Positions 17,218 to 25,328 of a stretch of DNA of 64,000 nucleotides are shown here, piece after piece (position 1 is the first letter of the stretch; each line of letters opens with the position of its first letter). The position numbers were made by a program, and so were the translations under genes. This stretch comes from Paenibacillus harenae (GTDB taxonomy: Bacteria > Bacillota > Bacilli > Paenibacillales > Paenibacillaceae): assembly GCF_030812415.1 (NCBI RefSeq), contig NZ_JAUSST010000002.1, forward strand, positions 558,001 to 622,000, read 5' to 3'. The notes beneath the pieces are model-generated. The model had not been told where the DNA came from. It ran no database searches and was given only the letters and a program-made list of their open reading frames with translations.

Positions 17218-18438
17218 TTGTTATACGATCAAATTATTGTACGATACGGCGATCTGACGATGAAAGGACGCAACCGCAATCAGTTCGAGAAACGGATGCT
17301 TCAGCAGGTGAAGCAGGCACTCGTTCCGTTCGGGAGTGTTTCCTATTTCAAGTCGTTCGGACGCTTGTACGTTCGATTGAACGGGCAGCCTTATGAGCCG
17401 GTAGCGGATCGCTTAAAGGATCTGTTCGGCATAACGACGATTAGTCCCGTTGTTAGCGTTCAATCTGAGCTGGAGGAAATTCGGGCCGCGGCATTGTCGC
17501 TGATGCAATCGATCGAGAAGCCGCCAGCCACATTCAAAGTAAGCGTGAAGCGCGCGTGGAAAGGGTTTCCCCATAGCTCGCAAGAGATGAATCATCTTGT
17601 GGGAGGCCATGTGCTGCGTGCCATGGAAAACCTGAAAGTCGATGTCCGCAAACCGGAGATTGAGCTCAAGGTCGATATTCAAGAGGAAGGCACGTATGTC
17701 TTCTGGGAAATCATTCAAGCGGGCGGCGGATTCCCGTTCGCAACGAACGGAAAGGTTATGCTGCTGCTGTCCGGCGGCATCGACAGTCCGGTAGCGGGCT
17801 GGATGGCGCTTCGCAAAGGGCTGGAGGTCGAAGCGGTTCACTTCCATAGCTATCCGTTCACGAGCGAGAAGGCGAAGGATAAGGTCGTCGATCTGGCAAC
17901 TCGTCTGTCGTATTTCAGCGGCGCGCCAATGAAGCTTCATCTCGTGCCGTTCACCGACATTCAGACTAGGCTTGCTCAGCAGAAGAGCGATAATATTATC
18001 ATTACGCTTATGCGCCGGGCTATGCTTCGAATTACGGACAAGCTTGCCGAGCGGAATGGAGCAAACGGTATCGTAACGGGCGAAAGCCTCGGTCAAGTTG
18101 CCAGCCAAACGCTTGCAAGCATGAACGTGATCGGACGGGCAACGGAACTGCCGCTGCTAAAGCCGCTTGTAATGATGGACAAGCAAGAGATAATACGAGA
18201 GGCGGAGAAGATCGGTACCTTCGAGACATCGATCTTGCCTTATGAGGATTGTTGTACGTTGTTCCTGCCGAAGTCGCCGAGCACGAATCCGAATTTGCGC
18301 GTCGTTGAGAAAGTAGAGGCGCTTATCCCGGAGTTGGATGCGATGATCGATGCTGCCGTTGAAGGGACTGAGGTGCTGGTGCTAACTCCGAGCGGCATTC
18401 AGACCGTCCATAGCGAAGGCGAGGACGACTGGTTTTAG
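17218..18438 (+). CDS. thiI: tRNA 4-thiouridine synthase ThiI
   Basis: This 406-residue enzyme has an N-terminal ferredoxin-like/THUMP region (about 1-165) and a PP-loop ATPase starting LLSGGIDSPVAGW (about 182-194). It adenylates U8 of tRNA for sulfur insertion. As in Bacillus, the length leaves no room for a C-terminal rhodanese domain, so sulfur must come directly from the neighbouring desulfurase. CCTLFLPKSPSTNP near the C-terminus is a family signature. Start is TTG with AGGAGA just upstream, two bases after the desulfurase stop. Confidence 0.93.
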   Translation: MLYDQIIVRYGDLTMKGRNRNQFEKRMLQQVKQALVPFGSVSYFKSFGRLYVRLNGQPYEPVADRLKDLFGITTISPVVSVQSELEEIRAAALSLMQSIEKPPATFKVSVKRAWKGFPHSSQEMNHLVGGHVLRAMENLKVDVRKPEIELKVDIQEEGTYVFWEIIQAGGGFPFATNGKVMLLLSGGIDSPVAGWMALRKGLEVEAVHFHSYPFTSEKAKDKVVDLATRLSYFSGAPMKLHLVPFTDIQTRLAQQKSDNIIITLMRRAMLRITDKLAERNGANGIVTGESLGQVASQTLASMNVIGRATELPLLKPLVMMDKQEIIREAEKIGTFETSILPYEDCCTLFLPKSPSTNPNLRVVEKVEALIPELDAMIDAAVEGTEVLVLTPSGIQTVHSEGEDDWF

Positions 18439-18450
18439 TTTTGAATGCGG

Positions 18451-18495
18451 AAGGCTGCCCTGCGTCATGTTCGTAATGACCTGCAGGGCAGCCCT
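18451..18495. terminator. Hairpin between convergent thiI and terC-like genes
   Basis: AAGGCTGCCCTGC and GCAGGGCAGCCCTT form a long GC-rich stem with an extra GTCAT/ATGAC inner part. It lies between two convergent genes and could serve both, though the T-run on each side is weak. Confidence 0.55.
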
Positions 18496-18503
18496 TCGTC
18501 CGT

Positions 18504-19205
18504 TTAATCTTGCTTTTCCTTTTGTTTTCTTAAGGCCTTGTTGGATTGAACTCGATTGGTAAGCCAGCCTGCCGCAATGACGATTATGATGATTACGATG
18601 ATGAACGTCCAATTGGCAAGCGGATAACGCTCGAAATAATCGGCGAACGACTTCTCGTGCGTAATCATTTTGGCGGCAGTATAGGCGAGCACGCCCGAAC
18701 CCGCATACACAATCCACTCGAAGCGGTTAATGAGCTTGATGAACAGCGTGCTGCCCCATACGACAACAGGAACGCTAATAAGCAGTCCCAGAATGACGAG
18801 CAGCGTGTCTCCGTGAGCCGCGCCGGCGACGGCGATGACATTGTCGATGCCCATTGCCGCATCGGCAATAATGATGGTGCGAATCGATTGCCACAGTGTA
18901 TTGCCCGCTTGAATATTCTCATGAGTATCCTCTTGCACGAGCAGCTTGTAAGCAATCCAGATGAGCAGAAGCCCGCCGATTAAATTCAGCCACGGAACAG
19001 CAAGCAATTGCACGACAAGCAATGTTGCAACGACGCGAATGGCGACCGCGCCAACCGTCCCCCAGATGACTGCTCTACGCTGCTGTTCTTTAGGCAGGTT
19101 TCTTGCCGCCAGCCCAATGACGATCGCATTATCGCCCGCGAGGATCAAGTCAATGAAAATAATAGCGGCGAGCGCCGACCAAAAATCGACCGAGAACAGA
19201 TCCAT
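18504..19205 (-). CDS. TerC-family membrane protein
   Basis: This 233-residue integral membrane protein has about seven helices and the TerC signatures LAGDNAIVIGLAARNLP near the N-terminus and DAAMGIDNVIAVAG in the middle. The paired acidic residues within helices are thought to handle metal. Several Bacillales TerC proteins export Mn2+. The ATG at 19205 follows GGAGGT; upstream in-frame codons lack a ribosome site. It is divergent from a second TerC gene at 19340, with which it shares about 135 bases of upstream DNA. No yybP-ykoY manganese riboswitch was found. Confidence 0.88.
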   Translation of the reverse strand: MDLFSVDFWSALAAIIFIDLILAGDNAIVIGLAARNLPKEQQRRAVIWGTVGAVAIRVVATLLVVQLLAVPWLNLIGGLLLIWIAYKLLVQEDTHENIQAGNTLWQSIRTIIIADAAMGIDNVIAVAGAAHGDTLLVILGLLISVPVVVWGSTLFIKLINRFEWIVYAGSGVLAYTAAKMITHEKSFADYFERYPLANWTFIIVIIIIVIAAGWLTNRVQSNKALRKQKEKQD

Positions 19206-19310
19206 GAGACCGCTAACCTCCATCCTTACCTTGCTGCGGCGGCTGCCGCGCGAATCCGGCTTTGTGGAAAGTATATTCACGAATTATGGACATATTCGCC
19301 ACAGCTTGTT

Positions 19311-19335
19311 CATACCTCTGATAAGAGGGGGTATG
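19311..19335 (+). promoter_or_regulatory. Hairpin over the ribosome site of the second terC-like gene
   Basis: CATA-CCTCT (19311-19319) can pair with AGAGG (19324-19328) and TATG (19332-19335), with loop GATA and three bulged G residues. The AGAGGGGG ribosome site of the TTG start at 19340 lies in the 3' arm, so this fold would mask it. Confidence 0.35.
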
Positions 19336-19339
19336 AGCA

Positions 19340-19999
19340 TTGGACAGCGTATTTATTTTCTTGCAAATCGTCTTGATCAATGTGCTGCTAAGCGGGGATA
19401 ATGCGATCGTCATCGCGATGGCGAGCGGACAGCTGCCGCCTCATCAGCGAAAGCGGGCCATATGGTGGGGGACGCTGGCAGCGGTCGGGCTGCGTATTCT
19501 GATTACGCTCGTTGCCATCAAGCTGCTGCAAATTCCGTTTTTGCAAGCTGCGGGAGCGTTATTGCTTCTATATATCGCGGTGAAGCTTCTGGCGGATGCG
19601 GGAAACGGGCATGAGGGACAAGCCGTCAAGAAGGCGGGCACGCTCGGACAAGCGATCTGGACGATCGTAGCCGCCGACTTCATTATGAGTCTCGATAACG
19701 TGCTCGCGATCGCGGCGGTAGCGGATGGCGATCTCATACTTATCTTGTTGGGCATCGCAATCAGCATACCGATGATTATATGGGGCAGCCAAATGTTGGG
19801 AGCGCTGCTGCAGAAGCTTCCCGCGCTTTCCTATATCGGAGCCGCGCTGCTCGGATATGCCGCAGGCGACATGCTCATGCATGATCCGGGCCTCAACAGC
19901 CTGCTGTTCCATGGCTCGAAGGTGCTCGCGGAAGCGATTCCGCTGCTATGCGTTCCGCTCGTTATCGCGCTGGCAACCGTGAGAAGAAAGCAGTGGTAA
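19340..19999 (+). CDS. TerC-family membrane protein (second paralog)
   Basis: This 219-residue protein has seven predicted helices and the TerC motifs LLSGDNAIVIAMASGQLP and DFIMSLDNVLAIAAVADG. It is clearly paralogous to the divergent 18504-19205 product but only moderately similar. Metal (Mn2+) efflux is the best-supported role in this family. The start is TTG, preceded by AGAGGGGG within a possible hairpin. A good terminator follows. Confidence 0.87.
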   Translation: MDSVFIFLQIVLINVLLSGDNAIVIAMASGQLPPHQRKRAIWWGTLAAVGLRILITLVAIKLLQIPFLQAAGALLLLYIAVKLLADAGNGHEGQAVKKAGTLGQAIWTIVAADFIMSLDNVLAIAAVADGDLILILLGIAISIPMIIWGSQMLGALLQKLPALSYIGAALLGYAAGDMLMHDPGLNSLLFHGSKVLAEAIPLLCVPLVIALATVRRKQW

Positions 20000-20017
20000 A
20001 CAGCCTTTACAGCAATT

Positions 20018-20054
20018 ACCGTTCGCGCCGGAGATGGCTTGAACGGTTTTTTTT
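20018..20054 (+). terminator. Intrinsic terminator after the second terC-like gene
   Basis: ACCGTTC (20018-20024) pairs with GAACGGT (20041-20047) and is followed by eight T residues. Confidence 0.85.
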
Positions 20055-20169
20055 GTGAACACGTATTGTTCACACTGGTATTTTCGTCGCGGTTCCATTA
20101 AACTAGTATAGATAAAAACTGTCGTCTTTCGTCAACATCTGCGATTGACTCGTAAGGAGCGGAACGGGA

Positions 20170-20658
20170 ATGCCTAATAACAAATATTCCGCTGGAATTA
20201 TTTTGCTGTTAGCCGGGGTCGTTATTTTGTTGGGCAAATTAGGAGTATTCAGCCTTTTGGGGGCTATATTTTGGCCGCTGCTCGTCTTAATTCCGGGAGT
20301 TCTGCTGCATGTGCTTTATTTCGGCAGGCTTCTGCCAGCAGTAGCTCTTGTCCCTGGCGGGATGCTCGTCGTCTATGCCCTGTTGTTCGTCGTTTGCAAT
20401 TTATTTGGATGGGATAGCTTGAAATATTTGTGGCCGCTGTTTATATTTGGCGTAGCAGCAGGCCTTTACGAATATTATTTGTTCGGTTCATCCAGGCAAC
20501 GAGTATTGTTTAGGGCGGCGCTTGCGCTTGCAGCCGCTTCGGCCGTATTCATTGTTCTTGTATTGATGTGGAGCTGGGGAATTTATGCGATTGCCGTCGT
20601 TTTGATCGGGGCAGGAGCATGGATGACGCTCGGCAGAGGAAGTCGCAGGCGTTGGTAA
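20170..20658 (+). CDS. Small hydrophobic membrane protein (LiaF N-terminal-like)
   Basis: This 162-residue product consists almost wholly of five to six membrane helices and ends with a basic tail, GRGSRRRW. The opening helix pattern (SAGIILLLAGVVILLGKLGVF... FWPLLVLIPG) resembles the membrane repeats of LiaF/DUF5668-type envelope-stress proteins. I cannot assign it further. AAGGAGCGG precedes the ATG. It lies upstream of typA with a 38-base gap and may be cotranscribed with it. Confidence 0.6.
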   Translation: MPNNKYSAGIILLLAGVVILLGKLGVFSLLGAIFWPLLVLIPGVLLHVLYFGRLLPAVALVPGGMLVVYALLFVVCNLFGWDSLKYLWPLFIFGVAAGLYEYYLFGSSRQRVLFRAALALAAASAVFIVLVLMWSWGIYAIAVVLIGAGAWMTLGRGSRRRW

Positions 20659-20696
20659 GGTTTTAAATAAAAACAAAATGGAGTGGATTACTAGTT

Positions 20697-22538
20697 ATGC
20701 AAGCAAGAGAGAACTTACGGAATATCGCCATTATTGCCCACGTTGACCATGGCAAAACAACATTGGTCGACAAACTGCTTCAACAATCGGGTACTTTCCG
20801 CGAGCACGAAGCGGTACAAGAGAGGGCAATGGATTCCAACGATCTGGAACGCGAACGCGGTATTACGATTTTGGCTAAGAACACGGCAATCAATTACAAA
20901 GACTATTTGATCAACATCGTGGACACGCCTGGACATGCCGACTTCGGCGGCGAGGTAGAACGGATTATGAAAATGGTTGACGGCGTACTGCTCGTTGTCG
21001 ACGCGTTCGAGGGCTGCATGCCGCAAACGAAGTTCGTGCTGCGCAAAGCGCTTGAATCGAAGCTGACGCCAATCGTTGTCGTGAACAAAATCGACCGTCC
21101 GAACGCAAGACCTTCCGAGGTTGTCGACGAAGTTCTTGACCTGTTCATCGAGCTTGGCGCGAACGACGATCAACTTGAATTCCCGGTTGTCTATGCATCC
21201 GCATTGATGGGAACTTCCAGTCTTGATCCGGAGAAGCAAGATGAGAACATGGAAGCGATGTACGAAACGATCGTCAGCCATATCCCATCGCCAACGGAAG
21301 ACGTGGAACAGCCGCTTCAATATCTCGTTACGCTGCTTGACTACAACGAATATTTGGGCCGTATCGCAATCGGCCGCGTCAACCGCGGTATTATTCGCCA
21401 AGGACAACCCGTTGCCGTTATGACGCGCGAGGGTGGGACGAAGCAAGCAAGAATCGAGAAGCTGTTCGGCTTCCAAGGATTGAAGCGAGTTGAGATAGCA
21501 GAAGCCGGTGCTGGCGATATCGTCGCAATCGCAGGCATTCGCGAGATCAATATCGGCGAGACGATCGCCGATCCGACCAACCCTGAAGCGCTGCCGGTAC
21601 TGAAGATCGACGAGCCGACGCTCCAAATGACTTTCCTCGTCAACAACAGTCCGTTCGCGGGCCGCGAAGGCAAATGGGTAACGTCCCGTAAGCTCCGCGA
21701 ACGTTTGTTCAAGGAACTTGAGACGGACGTAGCGCTTCGCGTTGAGGAAACGGATAGCCCCGACGCATTCATCGTATCCGGCCGCGGCGAGCTTCACCTC
21801 GGCATCCTGATCGAGAATATGCGCCGCGAAGGCTACGAGCTTCAAGTATCGAAGCCGGAAGTAATTATCAAGGAAATCGACGGCCAGAAGAAAGAGCCTT
21901 ACGAGCGCCTGCTGATTGACGTGCCCGAGGAAAGCATGGGCGCGGTCATGGAGAGCTTGGGTACTCGCAAAGCCGAGATGGTCAATATGATTAACAACGG
22001 CAGCGGCCAAGTTCGTCTGGAGTTCATTATTCCTGCACGCGGCTTGATCGGCTACCGAACGCAATTTTTGACGATGACACGCGGCTACGGCATCATGAAC
22101 AGCGCATTCGACAGCTACGGTCCGCTCGCGGGGACGAATGTCGGCGGCCGTCACCAAGGCGTGCTCGTGGCAAGCGAGAACGGAACGTCGACATTCTACG
22201 GCATGATGGGCGTAGAGGATCGCGGCATTCAGTTCCTGGAGCCGGGTACGGAAATTTACGAAGGCATGATCGTAGGCGAGCATACGCGCGAGAACGATAT
22301 TATCGTCAACATCTGCAAAGTGAAACAGCTTAACAACATTCGCTCTGCGGGCAAGGACGATACGGTAACGCTGAAGACTCCGCGTCTGTTCTCGCTGGAG
22401 CAAGCGCTTGAGTACTTGAACGATGACGAGTATTGCGAAATTACGCCGAAGTCGATTCGTCTTCGCAAGAAAATCTTGAATAAGAGCGAGCGGGAGCGTG
22501 CGGAGAAACACCGTAAGACGGCTCAAGCAGGCGTTTAA
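20697..22538 (+). CDS. typA: Ribosome-associated GTPase TypA/BipA
   Basis: This 613-residue translational GTPase has all expected parts. G1 is [10 protein letters not shown] (about 15-24), then [13 protein letters not shown]3 [11 protein letters not shown]4 NKIDRP, domain II with [14 protein letters not shown]-like domains and the C-terminal BipA-specific domain ([14 protein letters not shown]). It acts on 50S assembly and stress or cold adaptation. Length is standard. A perfect 32-base palindrome follows its stop. The neighbouring ylaH order matches Bacillus ylaG-ylaH. Confidence 0.96.
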   Translation: MQARENLRNIAIIAHVDHGKTTLVDKLLQQSGTFREHEAVQERAMDSNDLERERGITILAKNTAINYKDYLINIVDTPGHADFGGEVERIMKMVDGVLLVVDAFEGCMPQTKFVLRKALESKLTPIVVVNKIDRPNARPSEVVDEVLDLFIELGANDDQLEFPVVYASALMGTSSLDPEKQDENMEAMYETIVSHIPSPTEDVEQPLQYLVTLLDYNEYLGRIAIGRVNRGIIRQGQPVAVMTREGGTKQARIEKLFGFQGLKRVEIAEAGAGDIVAIAGIREINIGETIADPTNPEALPVLKIDEPTLQMTFLVNNSPFAGREGKWVTSRKLRERLFKELETDVALRVEETDSPDAFIVSGRGELHLGILIENMRREGYELQVSKPEVIIKEIDGQKKEPYERLLIDVPEESMGAVMESLGTRKAEMVNMINNGSGQVRLEFIIPARGLIGYRTQFLTMTRGYGIMNSAFDSYGPLAGTNVGGRHQGVLVASENGTSTFYGMMGVEDRGIQFLEPGTEIYEGMIVGEHTRENDIIVNICKVKQLNNIRSAGKDDTVTLKTPRLFSLEQALEYLNDDEYCEITPKSIRLRKKILNKSERERAEKHRKTAQAGV

Positions 22539-22550
22539 TAATGGTGGTGG

Positions 22551-22582
22551 AGCTAAGGTTTTGCATATGCAAAACCTTAGCT
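22551..22582. repeat. Perfect 32-base palindrome
   Basis: AGCTAAGGTTTTGCAT (22551-22566) is followed immediately by its exact reverse complement (22567-22582), with no spacer. It lies 13 bases after typA and about 25 bases before ylaH. As RNA it would form a long hairpin without a clear T-run. It is either a processing/stabilising hairpin, a weak terminator or a protein site. Confidence 0.8.
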
Positions 22583-22607
22583 TGTACTTAAGGAGGAAGT
22601 TCGAATT

Positions 22608-22919
22608 ATGCAGGAATGGCTAAGCGACCATAAACTCGTTTCCTATTTGCTCATACTCGGATTTACGATTTATATTTTCAACAAGGTGTTCCGGGCTCAG
22701 CAGAGGCTGCCGTTGTTTAAGGAAATTCTCGTTTATGCGCTCATTGCATTCGGTTCCTTCGTCTTGATGATCTTGCAGGTGGATAAGCTGCCGATTATTC
22801 AATGCATGGGCATTGCGGTCCTTATGATGCTTATGCTTCGCGGCCGCCAGCTCTACGATAAGTGGAAGGGCAATAGACCGGACGATGCTCCTTCACAGAA
22901 GGCGGAGCCTGGCAAATGA
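22608..22919 (+). CDS. ylaH: YlaH-like membrane protein
   Basis: This 103-residue protein has three membrane helices (LVSYLLILGFTIYIFNKVF, ILVYALIAFGSFVLMIL, IQCMGIAVLMMLML) and a polar C-terminal tail. The pattern and its place after typA match Bacillus YlaH, whose function is unknown. A strong AGGAGG precedes the ATG. The stop overlaps the next gene by four bases (ATGA), indicating coupled translation. Confidence 0.8.
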   Translation: MQEWLSDHKLVSYLLILGFTIYIFNKVFRAQQRLPLFKEILVYALIAFGSFVLMILQVDKLPIIQCMGIAVLMMLMLRGRQLYDKWKGNRPDDAPSQKAEPGK

Positions 22920-23188
22920 GGCTTGAGGACGCTCTATTCAATTGGTTGCAAATTCAGATCGTGTCGGCTGCAAGACCTGACGATGGGGCAGCCGCCGATA
23001 CGCTTTCTTTTTTTGCGCAAATATTGATAGAGGATCATCAGGTCAGCCACTTCGAAATCGCGAAGACGGACGATACGATGATTCATCTGAAGTACGAGAA
23101 GGACGGCCGCTCGAAGCTGCAGCTATTTCCAAGGGAATCGGCCGAGCAGTTGCTTGCGGATATCGAATCGAATCCCAAATACAACTAA
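22916..23188 (+). CDS. Small hypothetical protein after ylaH
   Basis: A 90-residue soluble protein with an alpha/beta pattern (LSFFAQILIEDHQVSHFEI... TMIHLKYEKDGRSKLQLF) and no Cys motif, so it is not the zinc protein YlaI found here in Bacillus. I do not recognise the family. It starts within the ylaH stop (ATGA) and ends 18 bases before the LCP gene, so it is part of a ylaH-LCP operon. The coupling makes it a likely real gene. Confidence 0.65.
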   Translation: MRLEDALFNWLQIQIVSAARPDDGAAADTLSFFAQILIEDHQVSHFEIAKTDDTMIHLKYEKDGRSKLQLFPRESAEQLLADIESNPKYN

Positions 23189-23206
23189 TGCTTGAAGGTG
23201 AATACT

Positions 23207-24256
23207 ATGAGTCAAGGATCGACTTCATTGCCTCCAAGAACGAGCTCGCGTCAAACGCCGTCTAAACCTAATAAGCAGAAGAAACAAAAGAAAAAACGTT
23301 CGATTTTAAAAACGTTTTTCGTTCTGCTATTCGGGCTGCTGCTTATCGTTGCGGCGGCTCTTGTTTATTTAGTGTTCAAGACCGACGACGCGATCAAGCA
23401 AATTGGAGCTGACAACAATACGGTAGTCATACCTGAGGGTGAGTCCGTCAAAGAGAAGGCTGTCGGCCTTGTTATTATGGGGCTGGATTCGCGCACACAC
23501 GGGGGCGGCTTGAATACGGACGTCATGATGGTTGCGTCGTTCAATCCGACCTCCAAGACAGCGACGGTAGTATCAATCCCTCGCGATTCGAGAATTGACG
23601 TGGACGGCTACAAAACACGCAAGGCTAACGGTTATTATGCGGCATTTTATAATACGGCAATCAAAGACGGCATGAAGAAGGAAGCGGCGCATGCGGAAGC
23701 GAAACGCCATATGCGCGAGATGATGAGCGACTTCTTCGGCATTGATGTCAAATATTCGGCAGTCATCAACTTCCAAGGCTTCGTCGATGTCGTTGACGTG
23801 CTTGGCGGCGTTGAGGTGGATGTCGATATGCGAATGAAATATAAGAGCAAGGCGGACGGCACCGACATCGATCTGCAGAAGGGCCTTCAGGTGCTCGACG
23901 GCGATGATGCTCTTGATTTTGTAAGATATCGTCAATCTAATGACGGGACGAATATGTCCAGCGATTTCGACCGCAATAAACGACAATCGGATGTGTTAGG
24001 GGCACTTGCCGATAAGATGAAATCGTTAGGCGGGATCGCGAAGATCGATAAAGTCATCGATGCAGTCGGCGACAATATGACGATGGATATGCCGTCTTCG
24101 GAGATTAAGGCAATGATCGCAAGTTATTTCGGCATGGGCCGCAGCGATATTACGTTCATTCCGCTTGAAGGCGACTGGAAAAGTCCTTACGTTTATTTGG
24201 ATGACCAGAAGCTTGCGGAAGCGCGTTCCGCGTTGCAGGCAAAAATGGCTGAATAA
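23207..24256 (+). CDS. LytR-CpsA-Psr (LCP) family glycopolymer ligase
   Basis: This 349-residue protein has a basic cytoplasmic N-terminus, one signal-anchor helix (about 29-53) and an extracytoplasmic LCP domain (about 90-310). The domain has VVIMGLDSRT, NTDVMMVASFNP, SIPRDSRIDV and FVRYRQ, the acidic/arginine residues that bind polyprenyl-phosphate. LCP enzymes attach wall teichoic acid-like polymers to peptidoglycan. The 23207 ATG is chosen over a TTG 15 bases upstream because GAAGGTG precedes it. Confidence 0.9.
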   Translation: MSQGSTSLPPRTSSRQTPSKPNKQKKQKKKRSILKTFFVLLFGLLLIVAAALVYLVFKTDDAIKQIGADNNTVVIPEGESVKEKAVGLVIMGLDSRTHGGGLNTDVMMVASFNPTSKTATVVSIPRDSRIDVDGYKTRKANGYYAAFYNTAIKDGMKKEAAHAEAKRHMREMMSDFFGIDVKYSAVINFQGFVDVVDVLGGVEVDVDMRMKYKSKADGTDIDLQKGLQVLDGDDALDFVRYRQSNDGTNMSSDFDRNKRQSDVLGALADKMKSLGGIAKIDKVIDAVGDNMTMDMPSSEIKAMIASYFGMGRSDITFIPLEGDWKSPYVYLDDQKLAEARSALQAKMAE

Positions 24257-24259
24257 CCG

Positions 24260-24288
24260 TAGACTCGGCTTAATAAACTGAGTATAAT
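24260..24288 (+). promoter_or_regulatory. Candidate SigA promoter of a small gene
   Basis: TAGACT (24260-24265), a 17-base spacer and a perfect TATAAT (24283-24288) precede the 76-residue gene at 24338. Confidence 0.55.
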
Positions 24289-24337
24289 AATGCTACGCAA
24301 ACCATTTTTGTTGTTCCTATCCAAGGGAGGCTATGCG

Positions 24338-24568
24338 ATGGTGATACCCATTCCAGCACGATCCGGACGAGTGAACGAGGTTAGAAGCAGCCATTCCTAC
24401 TTCATGAACGATGAATGCTACCGGAATTCAGCGGGAGAGAAGGCGCAGGATGTTGTGCGTTGCGGCTTGCGCTTGTCCGCAGGCGAAGGTATCCATCTTA
24501 TAGCAGACGAAAGATTCGCGGCGGTTCGACTGGATGTACAAGTATCCGCTGCCATAGAGAAAGCCTAG
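24338..24568 (+). CDS. Small orphan protein with its own promoter and terminator
   Basis: A 76-residue protein of unknown family, without signal peptide or membrane helix, containing two Cys (about 30 and 44). GGGAGG stands seven bases before the ATG. A TAGACT-17-TATAAT promoter lies about 50 bases upstream and the stop codon is embedded in an intrinsic terminator stem. The compact transcription unit argues for a real gene. Alternatively the unit could be a small RNA with fortuitous coding potential. Confidence 0.5.
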   Translation: MVIPIPARSGRVNEVRSSHSYFMNDECYRNSAGEKAQDVVRCGLRLSAGEGIHLIADERFAAVRLDVQVSAAIEKA

Positions 24569-24590
24569 TGAGCATTCACTAGGCTTTTTG
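24561..24590 (+). terminator. Intrinsic terminator of the small gene
   Basis: GCCTAGTGA (24563-24571) pairs perfectly with TCACTAGGC (24576-24584), followed by TTTTTG. A-rich sequence on the left could also serve the opposite strand. Confidence 0.8.
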
Positions 24591-24645
24591 CGTCTTTTGG
24601 ACCTTGTTTGCAAAATCTTAACACGTCATTGGATTGCGTGCGCGG

Positions 24646-25182
24646 CTATTTGTTAGGTCTCGGCTCTTGCCTGCCGTCACCCGGATCATTCGGCATGAGA
24701 TCCCTTGGCATCTGCGGAACGATACGTCCGATAATATCGGACATCTCCTCCGCAAAACCGGCAATCGGCCTGCCTCTTCGAATGTCGTCGCCGATCTCGT
24801 TAATGCGCTGGGTGAGGTCCATGTCTGCCGTAACGAGCGCATCGATGCCGTAAGGGTCCTTGCTGAAGGCTTCGGCAACCGAATACTTCAAAGTGCCTAC
24901 CCGAGAACGTTCCAGATTGGCATCAACGTCGATGCCGACGATAGCCGTATTGCCGAATACGACGCAACGGGCGTTTTCCACACCGTCGACGCCTTCCGCA
25001 AGCTGCTCCAGATGCTTCGCAACCTGCTCGGAGCTTCTTATTTCTTTATTGCGCGGATCGGATTGTTGGGCCTCCACGCGGCCATTATTTTGCGGAGAGG
25101 GTGATGTTTCATTACGTGCGACGGTACTGCAGCCTGTCGCCACAATCGCAATAATGAACGCGGAAGCGAGCCATTTGTACAT
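24646..25182 (-). CDS. YhcN/YlaJ-family sporulation lipoprotein
   Basis: The 178-residue product has a lipoprotein signal (AIVATGCST, lipidated Cys about 18), a polar linker and the YhcN/YlaJ domain (about 55-150). That domain contains VDGVENARCVVFGNTAIVGI and DALVTADMDLTQRINEIG. Relatives are spore-associated lipoproteins of unknown mechanism. The ATG at 25182 follows GAGGTGG. It is divergent from the PhoH-like gene, as in the Bacillus ylaJ/ylaK neighbourhood. Confidence 0.85.
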   Translation of the reverse strand: MYKWLASAFIIAIVATGCSTVARNETSPSPQNNGRVEAQQSDPRNKEIRSSEQVAKHLEQLAEGVDGVENARCVVFGNTAIVGIDVDANLERSRVGTLKYSVAEAFSKDPYGIDALVTADMDLTQRINEIGDDIRRGRPIAGFAEEMSDIIGRIVPQMPRDLMPNDPGDGRQEPRPNK

Positions 25183-25328
25183 GAATTCCACCTCGTTTTA
25201 TACGTGCTTAGTGTAATGACGCCTGTATGCCTTAGTGTGGCCGATCGCAGCCTGCACTATGTACGACCCTTAACCATTAGCAAGGCTCGCTAAGCTTCCA
25301 ATGAATTTCCTACGCCGGGAGGGTTCTC

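Noticed and set aside
19206..19339. yybP-ykoY manganese riboswitch before the terC-like genes
   Set aside because: The conserved loop sequences of that class are absent on either strand; only a small hairpin is present.
20715..22526. Long minus-strand open frame (about 600 codons) opposite typA
   Set aside because: It lies entirely antisense to typA, its product is Arg/His/Leu/Val-rich without domains, and such frames arise from typA codon bias. No ribosome site was found.
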